Below the pieces are notes generated by a model. It ran no database searches and was not told where the DNA came from. It worked only from the letters and a program-made list of their open reading frames with translations. The translations under genes were made by a program, and so were the position numbers. This document shows, in pieces, positions 26,401 through 34,454 of a stretch of DNA of 50,255 bases. Numbering within the stretch: position 1 is the stretch's first letter; every line of letters begins with the position of its first letter. The stretch comes from an uncultured Aquabacterium sp. (GTDB taxonomy: Bacteria > Pseudomonadota > Gammaproteobacteria > Burkholderiales > Burkholderiaceae_C): contig NZ_CAJYGK010000094.1 of NCBI RefSeq assembly GCF_913773725.1, positions 1 to 50,255 of the forward strand, in the 5' to 3' direction.

Positions 26401-26508
26401 CACCGACAGCTTCATCGCTGCGCGCAGGCCGAAGCCGCACACGATCAGCGACAGGACGACCACCACCAGCCGCTGACTGAGCGCGGCCCGGATCATGGAT
26501 GCAATCAT
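23419..26508 (-). CDS. CusA/CzcA-type RND heavy-metal efflux pump
   Basis: A complete inner-membrane pump of 1,029 residues. The N-terminal helix is followed by SVDAFPDVTNVQVQIATEAPGRSPEEIERFVTVPLE, the classic HME-RND signature. TM4 reads GGLAIAIGLMVDATVVVVENV with the proton-relay Asp. The second periplasmic lobe includes KLGRGESPADPAGPNESDP, resembling CzcA/NccA rather than the Met-rich copper pumps, so divalent cations such as Co, Zn, Cd or Ni are the likely substrates (inference). It lies 4 bases after the adaptor gene and 13 before the P-II-like gene. A second, different pump starts the window. Confidence 0.95.
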   Translation of the reverse strand: MIASMIRAALSQRLVVVVLSLIVCGFGLRAAMKLSVDAFPDVTNVQVQIATEAPGRSPEEIERFVTVPLEIAMTGLPGLEEMRSLNKSGLSIITLVFTDATDVYFARQLVTERLIEVATRMPEGIVPVLGPVSTGLGEVYQYTLEKADDGQRALTPQELADRRAVQDWVVRPLLRSIPGVAEINSQGGYVKQYQALVDPSRLRHYGLSVQQVVQAIASNNANTSGGILPQVTEQYLIRGVGLIRTLEDIGNIVLKEEGGVPVYVKDVAEVKIGSEVRQGAIIKGGYTEGVSGIVLMMRGGNAKEIVGRVKARVEEINTKGMLPDGLKIVPYYDRTDLVDAALWTVGKVLIEGIFLVVVILFVFLGDVRSSLIVVATLIIAPLTTFILMNRYGISANLMSLGGLAIAIGLMVDATVVVVENVYHKLGQAGDSMGARVRTVLQATTEVATPTIFGIAIIILVFLPLMTLQGIEGKMFAPLALTIAMALAVSLAVSLFLSPVLCSYFLKGGADHDTRLIGFLKRHYLALLDNATRKHRVTMTAAVGLLLGSLALFPLLGKSFMPTMKEGALTPQINRVPSISLDESIRMEMAAMKTISEVPGVRMVVSKLGRGESPADPAGPNESDPIVLLDPKSERTQDEIDEDIRQRLSTIPGVQIVLSQPISERVDEMVTGVRSQLAVKVFGDELGELRRVSEDVARLLKSVDGSRDIRIERLSGQQALTVDIDRKAIARHGINVADVQSLIETAIGGKDVTTLYEGERRYSVVVRFPESARGSPGSIGRTLLTAQDGALVPLSSVASIKLVDGPAQISREGGKRRVVVGANVEGRDLAGFVAEVQQRINQDIKLPEGYYFEYGGQFENMERAMATLSVIVPLTIAAIFFLLFLLFNSVKLASLIILVLPFASVGGIIGLFLTGEYLSVPASVGFIALWGIAVLNGVVLVTCIRRLREDGMGVMEAVREGCVQRFRPVMMTATVALLGLVPFLFATGPGSEVQRPLAIVVIGGLISSTLLTLVVLPTLYRWFDEKPAEA

Positions 26509-26512
26509 GGGC

Positions 26513-27694
26513 TTACTCCAGTTCGGCGCGCTTGCGCTCGTTGTTCAGGTGGAAAGCCCCTTCCACGACGATGGGCGTGCCCTCATTCAGCCCGCTGAGC
26601 ACCGGGCGCATGCCATCGCTGGCCGGGCCCAGTTCCACCGGCGTCAGGCGGAAGCGGTTGGCGGCTCGCTGCACGAAGACGTGGTCGCGGTCGTTGTCGC
26701 GCACCACCGCGACGGCGGGCACGGCCAGCGTGTCCACGGTCGAGCCGGCGATGCTCATCGTGGCCAGCATCTGTGGTTTGAGTGCGAGGTCCACGTTTTC
26801 CACCTGCGTGCGGATCAGCACCGTGCGCGTCTCCGGTGTCACGGTGTCGGCTACATGGATCACGCGGCCGGACAGGACCTTGCCGATGGCCGGGACCGTG
26901 ATCTCGACCGACTGGCCCGCCTTGGCGTTGCGGGCGGTCTGTTCGGGAAGCGAACCCACCACCCAGACATTGCTCAGGTCGGCTACCGTGAAGAGCGGGT
27001 CACCCGGCTGAGCGACCTGGCCCTGGCTCACCTTGCGCTCGATCACGATGCCCGACTGCGTCGCCACCACGGCAGTGTGCGGGTACAGGCTGCCGGAATC
27101 CCGCAGCTTGGCAATCGCCTCGCGCGGCATGCCGACCAGGGCCAGCTGATCGCCCGCTGCCCGCAGTTCTGCGCGGGCGATGGCCAGCTCCGATTCACGG
27201 CGTTGCAGTTCGGCCGAGCCGATCACATCGGCCTGGATCAACTGACGAGCCCGCTCGACCGCCCGCTCGGCCAGCTGGGTCGACGCATTGGCACGCAGGT
27301 AGGTCAGCTGGGCGGTGGTCAGCTCGGGGCTCGCGACGTGAGCCAGCACCTGGCCCGGGCGAACCCGGTCGCCCACCTCGGCCAGCACGGACGTCACACG
27401 GCCCGTGACGCCGGCACCGATGCGCGTCACCTGGCGTTCGTTGGCTTCGATGCGGCCGCTGACCTCCAGGGTCGATGCCACGGCATGGCGGGCCACCTTG
27501 TCGATCTTGAAGCGGTCGGCCATCGCCGCCTGGATCACCACCTCCATCGGGTCGGTCGTCGCTGCGGCGTCGGATGCGGCAGACGCGGCGGCAGCCGGGG
27601 CCTTGTCGGCAGGCTTGTCGCCACAGCCAGCCAGGGCCAGCACGGACGCCAGGGCCGCGATCCAGGTCAGGGGAAATGCAGGAGTTGTTTTCAT
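26513..27694 (-). CDS. RND efflux periplasmic adaptor (CzcB-like lipoprotein)
   Basis: A membrane-fusion protein of 393 residues that links pump and outer-membrane channel. The lipobox LALAGCGDKP near residue 23 marks a lipoprotein signal, and an Ala-rich linker follows. The lipoyl/barrel-sandwich part has GRVTSVLAEVGDRVRPGQVLAHVASPE, the alpha-hairpin follows, and the beta-barrel and proximal domain appear in VVATQSGIVIERKVSQGQVAQPGDPLFTVADLSNVWV. No His-rich N-terminus is present, unlike CzcB of Cupriavidus. It lies 12 bases after the outer-membrane factor gene. Confidence 0.92.
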   Translation of the reverse strand: MKTTPAFPLTWIAALASVLALAGCGDKPADKAPAAAASAASDAAATTDPMEVVIQAAMADRFKIDKVARHAVASTLEVSGRIEANERQVTRIGAGVTGRVTSVLAEVGDRVRPGQVLAHVASPELTTAQLTYLRANASTQLAERAVERARQLIQADVIGSAELQRRESELAIARAELRAAGDQLALVGMPREAIAKLRDSGSLYPHTAVVATQSGIVIERKVSQGQVAQPGDPLFTVADLSNVWVVGSLPEQTARNAKAGQSVEITVPAIGKVLSGRVIHVADTVTPETRTVLIRTQVENVDLALKPQMLATMSIAGSTVDTLAVPAVAVVRDNDRDHVFVQRAANRFRLTPVELGPASDGMRPVLSGLNEGTPIVVEGAFHLNNERKRAELE

Positions 27695-27706
27695 GATGGG
27701 GAAGAA

Positions 27707-29056
27707 TCAGGGTTGGGTGGCGGGCTGCACGGCATGGCGGCCAGCCAGGGTGTCGAGTTCGATGCGGGCAGCCTGCACCTGGAACCGGGCCTGCAGCAGA
27801 TCGGCGCGCGCCGAGCGCAGCACGCGCTGAGCGTCCAGCACATCCAGGATTCCGCGCTCTCCGAACTGATAGGCGGCCTGCGCCACCCTCAATGCCGCCT
27901 CGGCGTCCTTGACCACGCCTTCGCGCAAGGCCTGCACGCGCAGGCTCGCGATCTCGAGTGCCTGCCACGCCAGTCGGACCTGTTCTCTCATCTCGGCGCG
28001 CCGCCCGGCCAGGCGGCCACGCAAGCGCTCCAGATCGGCGCTGGCTTCACCGATGGCCCCCTCGCGCTGGTCGAAGAGGGGGATCTGGACATTGAACCCC
28101 ACCGTCGACTGCCTGACTTCGGGTTCGTTCGTCTGCCCCACCCGCACTTCCACGCCAGGCAGCCGGCTCGCGCGCGCGCCTCGGAGCTGGGCCTCGGCGC
28201 GTTCCACCTCCGTCTGCAGTGCGCGCAGCTCGGGGTTGTCGGTTTCGGCAAGCTGCTGCAAGTCGGTCAGGGCGGGCAGGGGCAGGGCGTCATCCAGTGC
28301 GCCACTCAGGGTCCAGCGGGCCGGCAGTTTGCCCGCGGCCAGCCGATTGAGCGCCACCAGCACCTGCTCCGCCTGCAGGCGCGCCGTCTGCAGGCGCTCA
28401 CGCGCATGCACGATCTCGGCGTCGGCCTTGATCAGCTCGTAGCGGGCGGCTTCGCCGCTGCGCACACGCAGCTGCACTCGCTCACGGACCTGCTCAAGCA
28501 GCGCGAGGTTTTCCTCGCTGACCGTCGCTTCCGCCCGGCGCAACAGGTATTGCTTGGCCAGCAGGCGGGTTTCGCTGGCCACGCTGTTGCGTGTCAGTGC
28601 CACGGCATGGCCTGAACCACGTGCATAGGCCTGCGCCGCGTCGATGCGGGCGCTGCGCGCGGCCGGGTTTTCGATGAGCTGGGAAATCCCCCAACCCTGA
28701 ACGCTGCCGGCGGGCGTTCCGGGCATGCGCGCCTGGTTGCGGCCCGTTTGCCACTCGACGCGCGGGTTGGCGTAGGCGCTCGCTGTCTGCACGCCGGCCA
28801 AGGCGCCGATGCGGCCTTGCTGCGCGGCAATCAGCTCCGGATTGTGGGTGAGGACGATGTCGAGCAGGGCGTCCACCGACAGGGCCTGTGGCTTGTCGGC
28901 CTCTGGCCGTTCCGCAGACGCTGGCGTCGCGCTCGGCGTGCCGTTCGTCGGGGTTGAAGAGGAGGCTGCGGGCTGGGCCTGCGGGGCGGTGGCGGACACC
29001 GCCAGACACAGCCCGGACACGGCTGCGGTCAGGGAAGACAGGGAAAAACGGGGCAT
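27707..29056 (-). CDS. TolC-family outer-membrane factor (CzcC-like)
   Basis: The outer-membrane channel of the metal exporter, 449 residues. The signal peptide ends near residue 28 (APQAQ) and is followed by a low-complexity Ser/Pro/Ala segment. Two TolC repeats follow: LLDIVLTHNPELIAAQQGRIGALAGVQTASAYANPRVEW and then LAETDNPELRALQTEVERAEAQLRGARASRLPGVEVRVG. The long helices contain AALRVAQAAYQFGERGILDVLDAQRVLRSAR. It is the first structural gene of the efflux operon. A small acidic exported protein is encoded 125 bases upstream. Confidence 0.92.
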   Translation of the reverse strand: MPRFSLSSLTAAVSGLCLAVSATAPQAQPAASSSTPTNGTPSATPASAERPEADKPQALSVDALLDIVLTHNPELIAAQQGRIGALAGVQTASAYANPRVEWQTGRNQARMPGTPAGSVQGWGISQLIENPAARSARIDAAQAYARGSGHAVALTRNSVASETRLLAKQYLLRRAEATVSEENLALLEQVRERVQLRVRSGEAARYELIKADAEIVHARERLQTARLQAEQVLVALNRLAAGKLPARWTLSGALDDALPLPALTDLQQLAETDNPELRALQTEVERAEAQLRGARASRLPGVEVRVGQTNEPEVRQSTVGFNVQIPLFDQREGAIGEASADLERLRGRLAGRRAEMREQVRLAWQALEIASLRVQALREGVVKDAEAALRVAQAAYQFGERGILDVLDAQRVLRSARADLLQARFQVQAARIELDTLAGRHAVQPATQP

Positions 29057-29181
29057 GAACGGGGGACCACGGGAACGGACCGTGGCGTGGCTGGGAGCTT
29101 GACTGGCAAGCGGAGCGTGCGCCGGACGACGGCGGCATCAACCGGACGACACACCTCGCCCGCACCCTCAGGGGCGGGCGT

Positions 29182-29559
29182 TCAGGCGCGCTGCGGTTGT
29201 GGCGGTCGCAGGGGCAGCGTCAGCCAGGGCCCGATGGCCGCGTGACACGTGCTGGCAGGCAGGATGGAGCGGGCGATGACGCAGCGGCTGCCAGCAGGGG
29301 GCAGGGGGTGCTGCTCGTCCCATTGGTCTTCCCAGACCGGGGCTGTGGCCCGGGGAGGCAGGGCCTCCAGATCGGGGTCTTCGGTGACCGCGTCGCCCTC
29401 GACGATGTCGGAGATCACCTCCTCGACCAGAACCTCTTCCACCACGGCCTCGACCTCGTTGCTGTCCATGACCGCGTGAGCCTGGGCGTGCATCAGCACC
29501 GCACAGACCGCCAGGCCTGCGAGCAGCAGAAGTTTCAGCCAGGAGTACGCCGGTTGCAT
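29182..29559 (-). CDS. Small exported acidic protein of unknown function
   Basis: A 125-residue protein I do not recognise. Residues 5-29 form a signal peptide (LLLLAGLAVCAVL, cleavage probably near AQAHA). Residues 32-65 hold 14 acidic and no basic residues in a Val/Glu-rich stretch. Two Cys (near 93 and 105) lie in the C-terminal part. It stands upstream of the czcC-like gene and in the same direction, 125 bases away, so it may belong to the metal module, perhaps as a periplasmic metal-binding protein, in the way small leader genes precede other czc operons. That role is inference. No good ribosome site is seen before its ATG. Confidence 0.6.
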   Translation of the reverse strand: MQPAYSWLKLLLLAGLAVCAVLMHAQAHAVMDSNEVEAVVEEVLVEEVISDIVEGDAVTEDPDLEALPPRATAPVWEDQWDEQHPLPPAGSRCVIARSILPASTCHAAIGPWLTLPLRPPQPQRA

Positions 29560-29683
29560 CGAGGGGAGGGGAGGCTAAGGGAAAACGCCCTTGCGCTTTC
29601 ACCGATACAAGGTGGAAACGATGTTGTAGCCGATTTTGGACATCCCTGCAGGGTCTTGGTGTGTTTCGGCCCCTCAGCTTTAC

Positions 29684-29693
29684 GTTGCGCAAC
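29684..29693. repeat. Perfect 10-bp palindrome GTTGCGCAAC
   Basis: It lies between the aspS terminator and the acidic-protein gene, about 125 bases upstream of that start, where an operator for the metal module could sit. No regulator gene is adjacent, so the role is open and the match may be chance. Confidence 0.25.
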
Positions 29694-29724
29694 CAAATCC
29701 TGGGGTGTCGGGGCCCCGTGCCAT

Positions 29725-29749
29725 GAAAAAAGCCACCCGAGGGTGGCTT
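29725..29749 (-). terminator. Rho-independent terminator of aspS
   Basis: On the minus strand AGCCACC/GGTGGCT closes a CTCG loop and is followed by TTTTTTC. It lies 27 bases after the aspS stop and separates aspS from the metal-efflux genes downstream. Confidence 0.85.
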
Positions 29750-29775
29750 GATTTCGTGTTCTGGAACCAGGGCGA

Positions 29776-31581
29776 TCAGGTGGCCGCCGGCGGCTGGCCG
29801 GCCTGCGGGTTGCGCAGGCGGATGTGCAGTTCACGCAGCTGCTTCTCGTCGACCAGCGACGGGGCGCCGGTCAGCAGGCACTGCGCGCGTTGCGTCTTGG
29901 GGAAGGCGATCACGTCGCGGATGGAGTCCGCCTTGGTCATCAGCGTGACCAGGCGATCCAGACCGAAGGCCAGGCCGCCATGGGGCGGTGCGCCGTACTG
30001 CAGGGCATCCAGCAGGAAGCCGAACTTGACCTGGGCGTCTTCCGGCGTGATCTTCAAGGCGCTGAAGACCTTGGACTGCACCTCGGCGCGGTGGATACGG
30101 ATCGAGCCGCCGCCCAGTTCCCAGCCATTGAGCACCATGTCGTAGGCCTTGGCCACGCAGGCGCCCGGATCGGTGTCCATGAGGTCTTCGTGACCGTCCT
30201 TCGGTGCCGTGAACGGGTGGTGCACGGCGTTCCAGCGGTCCTCGTCCTCGTCGTACTCGAACATCGGGAAGTCGACCACCCACAGCGGGGCCCAGCGGTC
30301 CTCGAACAGGCCGGCCTTCTTGCCGAACTCCGAATGGCCCACCTTGAGGCGCAGTGCGCCGATGGCGTCGTTGACGATCTTGGCCTTGTCTGCGCCGAAG
30401 AAGATCAGGTCGCCGTTCTGGGCTTCCGTGCGCTTCAGGATCTCGGTCAGCGCCGCGTCGTGCAGGTTCTTGACGATGGGCGACTGCAGGCCGTCACGGC
30501 CGGCGGCCACGTCGTTGACCTTGATCCACGCGAGGCCCTTGGCACCGTAGATCTTCACGAACTCGGTGTAGGCGTCGATTTCACCGCGCGACATGGCGCC
30601 GCCGCCCGGCACGCGCAGGGCCACCACGCGGCCACCCTTGGTGGTGGCCGGCGTCGAGAACACCTTGAAGTCCACGTCCTTCATGACGTCGGTCAGCTCG
30701 GTGAACTGCAGCTTGACGCGCAGGTCGGGCTTGTCCGAGCCATACAGGTGCATGGCGTCGGCGTACTTCATGACCGGGTAGGCGCCCAGGTCCACGTTCA
30801 GCGCCTTCATGAAGACGTGGCGGATCATGCCTTCGAACATGTCACGGATTTCCTGCTCGGTCAGGAAGCTCGTTTCAATGTCGATCTGGGTGAACTCGGG
30901 CTGGCGATCGGCGCGCAGGTCTTCGTCGCGGAAGCACTTGGTGATCTGGTAGTAGCGGTCGAAGCCGGCCACCATCAGCAGCTGCTTGAACAGCTGGGGC
31001 GACTGGGGCAGCGCGAAGAACTGGCCGTCGTGCACGCGCGAGGGCACCAGGTAGTCCCGGGCGCCTTCCGGTGTCGACTTGGTCAGCATCGGGGTCTCGA
31101 TGTCGACAAAGCCGTGCTCGTCCAGGAACTTGCGGGCTTCCATGGCCACGCGGTAGCGCAGCATCAGGTTGCGCTGCATGTAGGGGCGGCGCAGGTCCAG
31201 CACGCGGTGCGTCAGGCGGGTGGTTTCCGACAGGTTCTCGTCGTCCAGCTGGAACGGGGGCGTCACCGACGGGTTCAGCACTTCCAGCGTGTGGCCCAGC
31301 ACCTCGATCTTGCCGCTGGTGAGGCCGGCGTTTTCGGTGCCTGCGGGGCGGGCGCGCACGACGCCAGTCACCTTCAGGCAGAACTCGTTGCGCACGCCTT
31401 CGGCGGTCTTGAACGACTCGGCGCGGTCCGGGTCGAACACCACCTGCACCAAGCCTTCGCGGTCACGCAGGTCGATGAAGATCACGCCGCCGTGGTCGCG
31501 GCGACGGTGGGCCCAGCCCATCAGCGTCACGGTCTGGCCCATCAGCGCTTCGCTGACCAGACCACAGTAAGTGGTGCGCAT
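29776..31581 (-). CDS. aspS: Aspartyl-tRNA synthetase
   Basis: Charges tRNA-Asp (and possibly tRNA-Asn) with aspartate. Its 601 residues match bacterial AspRS. The N-terminal anticodon-binding OB fold has [35 protein letters not shown]. Class II motif 2 is [20 protein letters not shown], and motif 3 is [13 protein letters not shown]. The bacterial insertion domain lies between them. ATG 31581 (MRTTYCG) was chosen because the extra upstream residues are Arg/Pro-rich and unlike the family. It follows DUF502 by 73 bases in the same direction. Confidence 0.97.
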   Translation of the reverse strand: MRTTYCGLVSEALMGQTVTLMGWAHRRRDHGGVIFIDLRDREGLVQVVFDPDRAESFKTAEGVRNEFCLKVTGVVRARPAGTENAGLTSGKIEVLGHTLEVLNPSVTPPFQLDDENLSETTRLTHRVLDLRRPYMQRNLMLRYRVAMEARKFLDEHGFVDIETPMLTKSTPEGARDYLVPSRVHDGQFFALPQSPQLFKQLLMVAGFDRYYQITKCFRDEDLRADRQPEFTQIDIETSFLTEQEIRDMFEGMIRHVFMKALNVDLGAYPVMKYADAMHLYGSDKPDLRVKLQFTELTDVMKDVDFKVFSTPATTKGGRVVALRVPGGGAMSRGEIDAYTEFVKIYGAKGLAWIKVNDVAAGRDGLQSPIVKNLHDAALTEILKRTEAQNGDLIFFGADKAKIVNDAIGALRLKVGHSEFGKKAGLFEDRWAPLWVVDFPMFEYDEDEDRWNAVHHPFTAPKDGHEDLMDTDPGACVAKAYDMVLNGWELGGGSIRIHRAEVQSKVFSALKITPEDAQVKFGFLLDALQYGAPPHGGLAFGLDRLVTLMTKADSIRDVIAFPKTQRAQCLLTGAPSLVDEKQLRELHIRLRNPQAGQPPAAT

Positions 31582-31654
31582 TGTCGTGTTCTCTTTCGGA
31601 GGTGAATCAGGTGGGCGCAGCGTGGTCGCCGCGCTCCGAACCCTCGATTGTCGT

Positions 31655-32362
31655 TCAGGATTGGGCTGTCGGCGCACTGGCCGATGTGGCGACAGGGGCC
31701 ACGGGTCGCGTGCCCGCCGTCGGCGGTGCCACAACGCCCATCGAAATGATGTATTTCAGGGCTTCGTCCACCGACATGCCGAGCTCACGCACATCGGCCC
31801 GGGGAACGAGCAGCATGAAGCCCGATGTCGGGTTGGGCGTTGTCGGGACGTACAGCGTCAGCATGTCGTCTGGCAGCTGGCTGGCTACTTCCCCGGACGG
31901 CTTGCCCGTGACGAAGGCGATGGTCCAGGAGCCCGCGCGGGGGTACTGCACCAGCACGGCCTCGCGGAAGGCCTGTCCGCTGCTGGAAAACAGCGTGTCC
32001 GAAACCTGCTTGACCGAGGTGTAGATGCTCTTGACGATCGGGATGTTGGAGAACAGCCGGTTGGACTGGTTCAGCAGCCACTGTCCGGCCATGTTCGACA
32101 CCGCCATGCTGGTCAGCAGCAAGGCCGCGACCACGATGATGACGCTCAGCCCCGGGATCTCGCGCAGCTCCTGCAGAAAGGGGCTGACGCTGGATGGCAG
32201 CACCGTCTGGGCGGCCACCACCAGCCACGCGAAGATGCCGTCCAGGGTGCCGATGACATTCATCAGCACCCAGACGGTGATGGCCAGCGGCAACCAGACC
32301 AGCAGGCCGGTGAGGATGTATTTCTTCACGTGAAGGACGGTGAGGTGGAGGGGGTCCCGCAT
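31655..32362 (-). CDS. DUF502 family membrane protein
   Basis: An inner-membrane protein of about 235 residues. The start of the domain is [21 protein letters not shown] (first membrane helix), a second hydrophobic segment is [18 protein letters not shown], and then come the typical [21 protein letters not shown] and the soluble C-terminal domain with [16 protein letters not shown]. The function of the family is unknown. The FmdB-DUF502-aspS order is common in betaproteobacteria. ATG 32362 with GGGG five bases before was chosen; TTG 32374, ATG 32365 and GTG 32329 are alternatives. Confidence 0.88.
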   Translation of the reverse strand: MRDPLHLTVLHVKKYILTGLLVWLPLAITVWVLMNVIGTLDGIFAWLVVAAQTVLPSSVSPFLQELREIPGLSVIIVVAALLLTSMAVSNMAGQWLLNQSNRLFSNIPIVKSIYTSVKQVSDTLFSSSGQAFREAVLVQYPRAGSWTIAFVTGKPSGEVASQLPDDMLTLYVPTTPNPTSGFMLLVPRADVRELGMSVDEALKYIISMGVVAPPTAGTRPVAPVATSASAPTAQS

Positions 32363-32443
32363 CATGCCCCACAAACCAGGGCGTCAACGGGCACGGGCCG
32401 CCAGCGGCGGCCCGAATCAGAGGCTGACCGAGAGCGGACTGCG

Positions 32444-32764
32444 TCAGTGGCAGGCGCAGGCGCTGCCGCATCCGCCTGCAGCGGGCGTGTCGCTGCTGGC
32501 GGCTGAGCTGGTCTCGGCCGCGGGGGCGGCTGTGCTGCTGCCCGTCGCAGCGGCCGTGGCGGGGGCACTGGTGCCGCCCGAGCCACCTCGGAAATCCGTC
32601 ACGTACCAGCCCGACCCCTTGAGCTGGAAACCGGCCGCGGTCAGCTGCTTCTGGAACGTTTCGGCCCCGCACGACGGGCAGGTGGTCAGGACCGGATCGG
32701 ACATTTTCTGCAGGACGTCCTTGGCGTGGCCGCAGGACTCGCATCGATAAGCGTAAATGGGCAT
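32444..32764 (-). CDS. FmdB-family zinc ribbon protein
   Basis: A 106-residue protein with an N-terminal zinc ribbon, MPIYAYRCESCGHAKDVLQKM followed by TTCPSCGAETFQKQL, giving two CxxC pairs. A short FQLKGSGWYVTDFRGG segment follows, then an Ala/Thr/Ser-rich linker and a Cys-containing tail (GGCGSACACH). The family is widespread and its role is poorly known; regulation of an amidase operon gave it the name. It begins the FmdB-DUF502-aspS group. GAGG lies before the ATG. Confidence 0.9.
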   Translation of the reverse strand: MPIYAYRCESCGHAKDVLQKMSDPVLTTCPSCGAETFQKQLTAAGFQLKGSGWYVTDFRGGSGGTSAPATAAATGSSTAAPAAETSSAASSDTPAAGGCGSACACH

Positions 32765-32797
32765 GTCAACTACCTCGGGCTCACCCGTGAAAACACC

Positions 32798-32830
32798 ATT
32801 TTAAATGGGGACATCGCCCGACGCTTTCAA
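32798..32830 (-). promoter_or_regulatory. Possible promoter of the FmdB-DUF502-aspS group
   Basis: On the minus strand TTGAAA (32830-32825) is followed by the AT-rich TTTAAAAT (32798-32805). The spacer of 19-21 bases is longer than ideal, so this is a weak call based mainly on the only AT-rich patch upstream of the gene. Confidence 0.28.
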
Positions 32831-32845
32831 GGGCCGCGATGCCGC

Positions 32846-34294
32846 TCAGGTCTGGTAGGCCATACGTGTGCGGTGGTCTGCAATGAACTGGGGCGCAAGC
32901 GAGCCCACGAGCATGCCCAGCGCCGCCATGAGCAGCCCGGCCAGCTGGCCCGGGAAGGCCTCGCCCAATCCGGCGTGCAGCGTGAACAGGGTCAGTGTGC
33001 CGATGCCCAGCACGATGGACAGGATCGCACCCTGCGTGGTGGCGCGCCGCCAGTAGAGCCCACACGTCAGCGGGATGAACGCCCCGACCAGCGGAATCTG
33101 GTAGGCCGCCGAGACCAGGTCGTAGATGGCGGTCCCCTCCATGACGATGGCGTAGGTGAGCACCAGGGCCGTGAAGACCAGCAGCGTGATCCGCATGGCC
33201 AGCAGCAGTTGTCGGTCGCTCATGCCCGGGCGGATGTTCTTGAGGATGTTCTCGACGAAGCTCGTCGAGGGAGCGAGGAGCGTGGCCGACGAAGTGGACT
33301 TGATCGCGGACACCAGCGCACCGAAGAAGAAGATCTGGGCCACCAGTGGCATCTTGCTGAGAATGAGGGTGGGCAAGACCTTCTGCGGGTCGTTCGCCAG
33401 CAGGTCCTGGGTTTCCGCCGGCATGATGATCAGGGCCGACGCCACGATGAACATGGGTACGAAGGCGAAGGCCAGATAGCTGAGCCCGCCGATGATGGCC
33501 CCGGTGCGAGCCGTATCGCTGTCTTTGGCCGACATCACGCGCTGGAACACGTCCTGCTGCGGAATGGAGCCGAACATCATCGTGATGGCCGCCGCCACGA
33601 ACCATGTCCAGCCATAGGGCGTGGCCTCGGGCAGGATGCGGAACCAGTCCTTGGCGTCCGCCAGGGCCAGCACCTTGTCGACGCCGCCGGCCTGGTCCGC
33701 CGCCAGGTTGGCGATGAAGGACAGCCCGACCACCAGCACGATCATCTGCACGAAGTCGGTCCAGGCCACGGCAAGCATGCCGCCCACCATCACATAGGCC
33801 AGCACCAGGGCCGTGCCGATCACCATGCCCGTGGCGGGTGCGATTGCTCCGCCAGACAGCACCGCAAAGACCAGACCGAGGGCCGTGATCTGGGCCGCCA
33901 CCCAGCCCAGGTAGCTCAGGATGATGGCCACCGAGCAGAAGATCTCCACGCCCTTGCCATAGCGCTGCCGATAGAAGTCACCGATGGTCAGCAGGCTCAT
34001 CTTGTAGAGCCGGCTGGCGAAGAACGCACCCACCAGCACCAGACACATCGATGCGCCGAACGGGTCTTCGATCACCGCGTTGAGGCCGCCCTCGACGAAC
34101 TTGGCCGGGATGCCCATCACCGTTTCCGCACCGAACCAGGTGGCGAAGGTGGTGGTGATCACCATCGCCAGCGGCAGGCTGTGCCCGGCGACGGCGAAGT
34201 CGGCTGTGCTCTTGATGCGCGTGCCCGCGTACATCCCGATGGCCATCGTGCCCACGAGATAGAGGATCACGAAGGCGAGCAAGGTGGTGTTCAT
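32846..34294 (-). CDS. Sodium:solute symporter (SSS family)
   Basis: A 482-residue inner-membrane transporter with about thirteen helices. Family signatures include FAVAGHSLPLAMVITTTFATWFGAETVMGIPAKFVEGGLNAVIEDPFG near the N-terminus and VSAIKSTSSATLLAPSTSFVENI in the centre, with the Ser/Thr pair that binds sodium. Sodium would drive uptake of an organic solute, possibly proline, an organic acid or a vitamin; the sequence does not allow a choice. It lies between ubiB and the FmdB gene, with 160 bases on the ubiB side, and may have its own promoter. Confidence 0.88.
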   Translation of the reverse strand: MNTTLLAFVILYLVGTMAIGMYAGTRIKSTADFAVAGHSLPLAMVITTTFATWFGAETVMGIPAKFVEGGLNAVIEDPFGASMCLVLVGAFFASRLYKMSLLTIGDFYRQRYGKGVEIFCSVAIILSYLGWVAAQITALGLVFAVLSGGAIAPATGMVIGTALVLAYVMVGGMLAVAWTDFVQMIVLVVGLSFIANLAADQAGGVDKVLALADAKDWFRILPEATPYGWTWFVAAAITMMFGSIPQQDVFQRVMSAKDSDTARTGAIIGGLSYLAFAFVPMFIVASALIIMPAETQDLLANDPQKVLPTLILSKMPLVAQIFFFGALVSAIKSTSSATLLAPSTSFVENILKNIRPGMSDRQLLLAMRITLLVFTALVLTYAIVMEGTAIYDLVSAAYQIPLVGAFIPLTCGLYWRRATTQGAILSIVLGIGTLTLFTLHAGLGEAFPGQLAGLLMAALGMLVGSLAPQFIADHRTRMAYQT

Positions 34295-34454
34295 GTTCGG
34301 CAGAACCTTTCAACTGACAGGCCGAAGAACAAGGGCGGCCACGCGGCCGGGTGAATTCGTTGGGGGCGCAGTGTAGTGCCACCGAGGGGCTTGGGATGGG
34401 GTGCCGAGCGGCAGCCCTCGGACCGGGGGGCGTTTGCCCGCCCGAGCCGGACGC

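Noticed and set aside
29824..31605. 593-codon plus-strand frame opposite aspS
   Set aside because: It is a shadow of aspS; composition is His/Val/Gln-rich with no motif.
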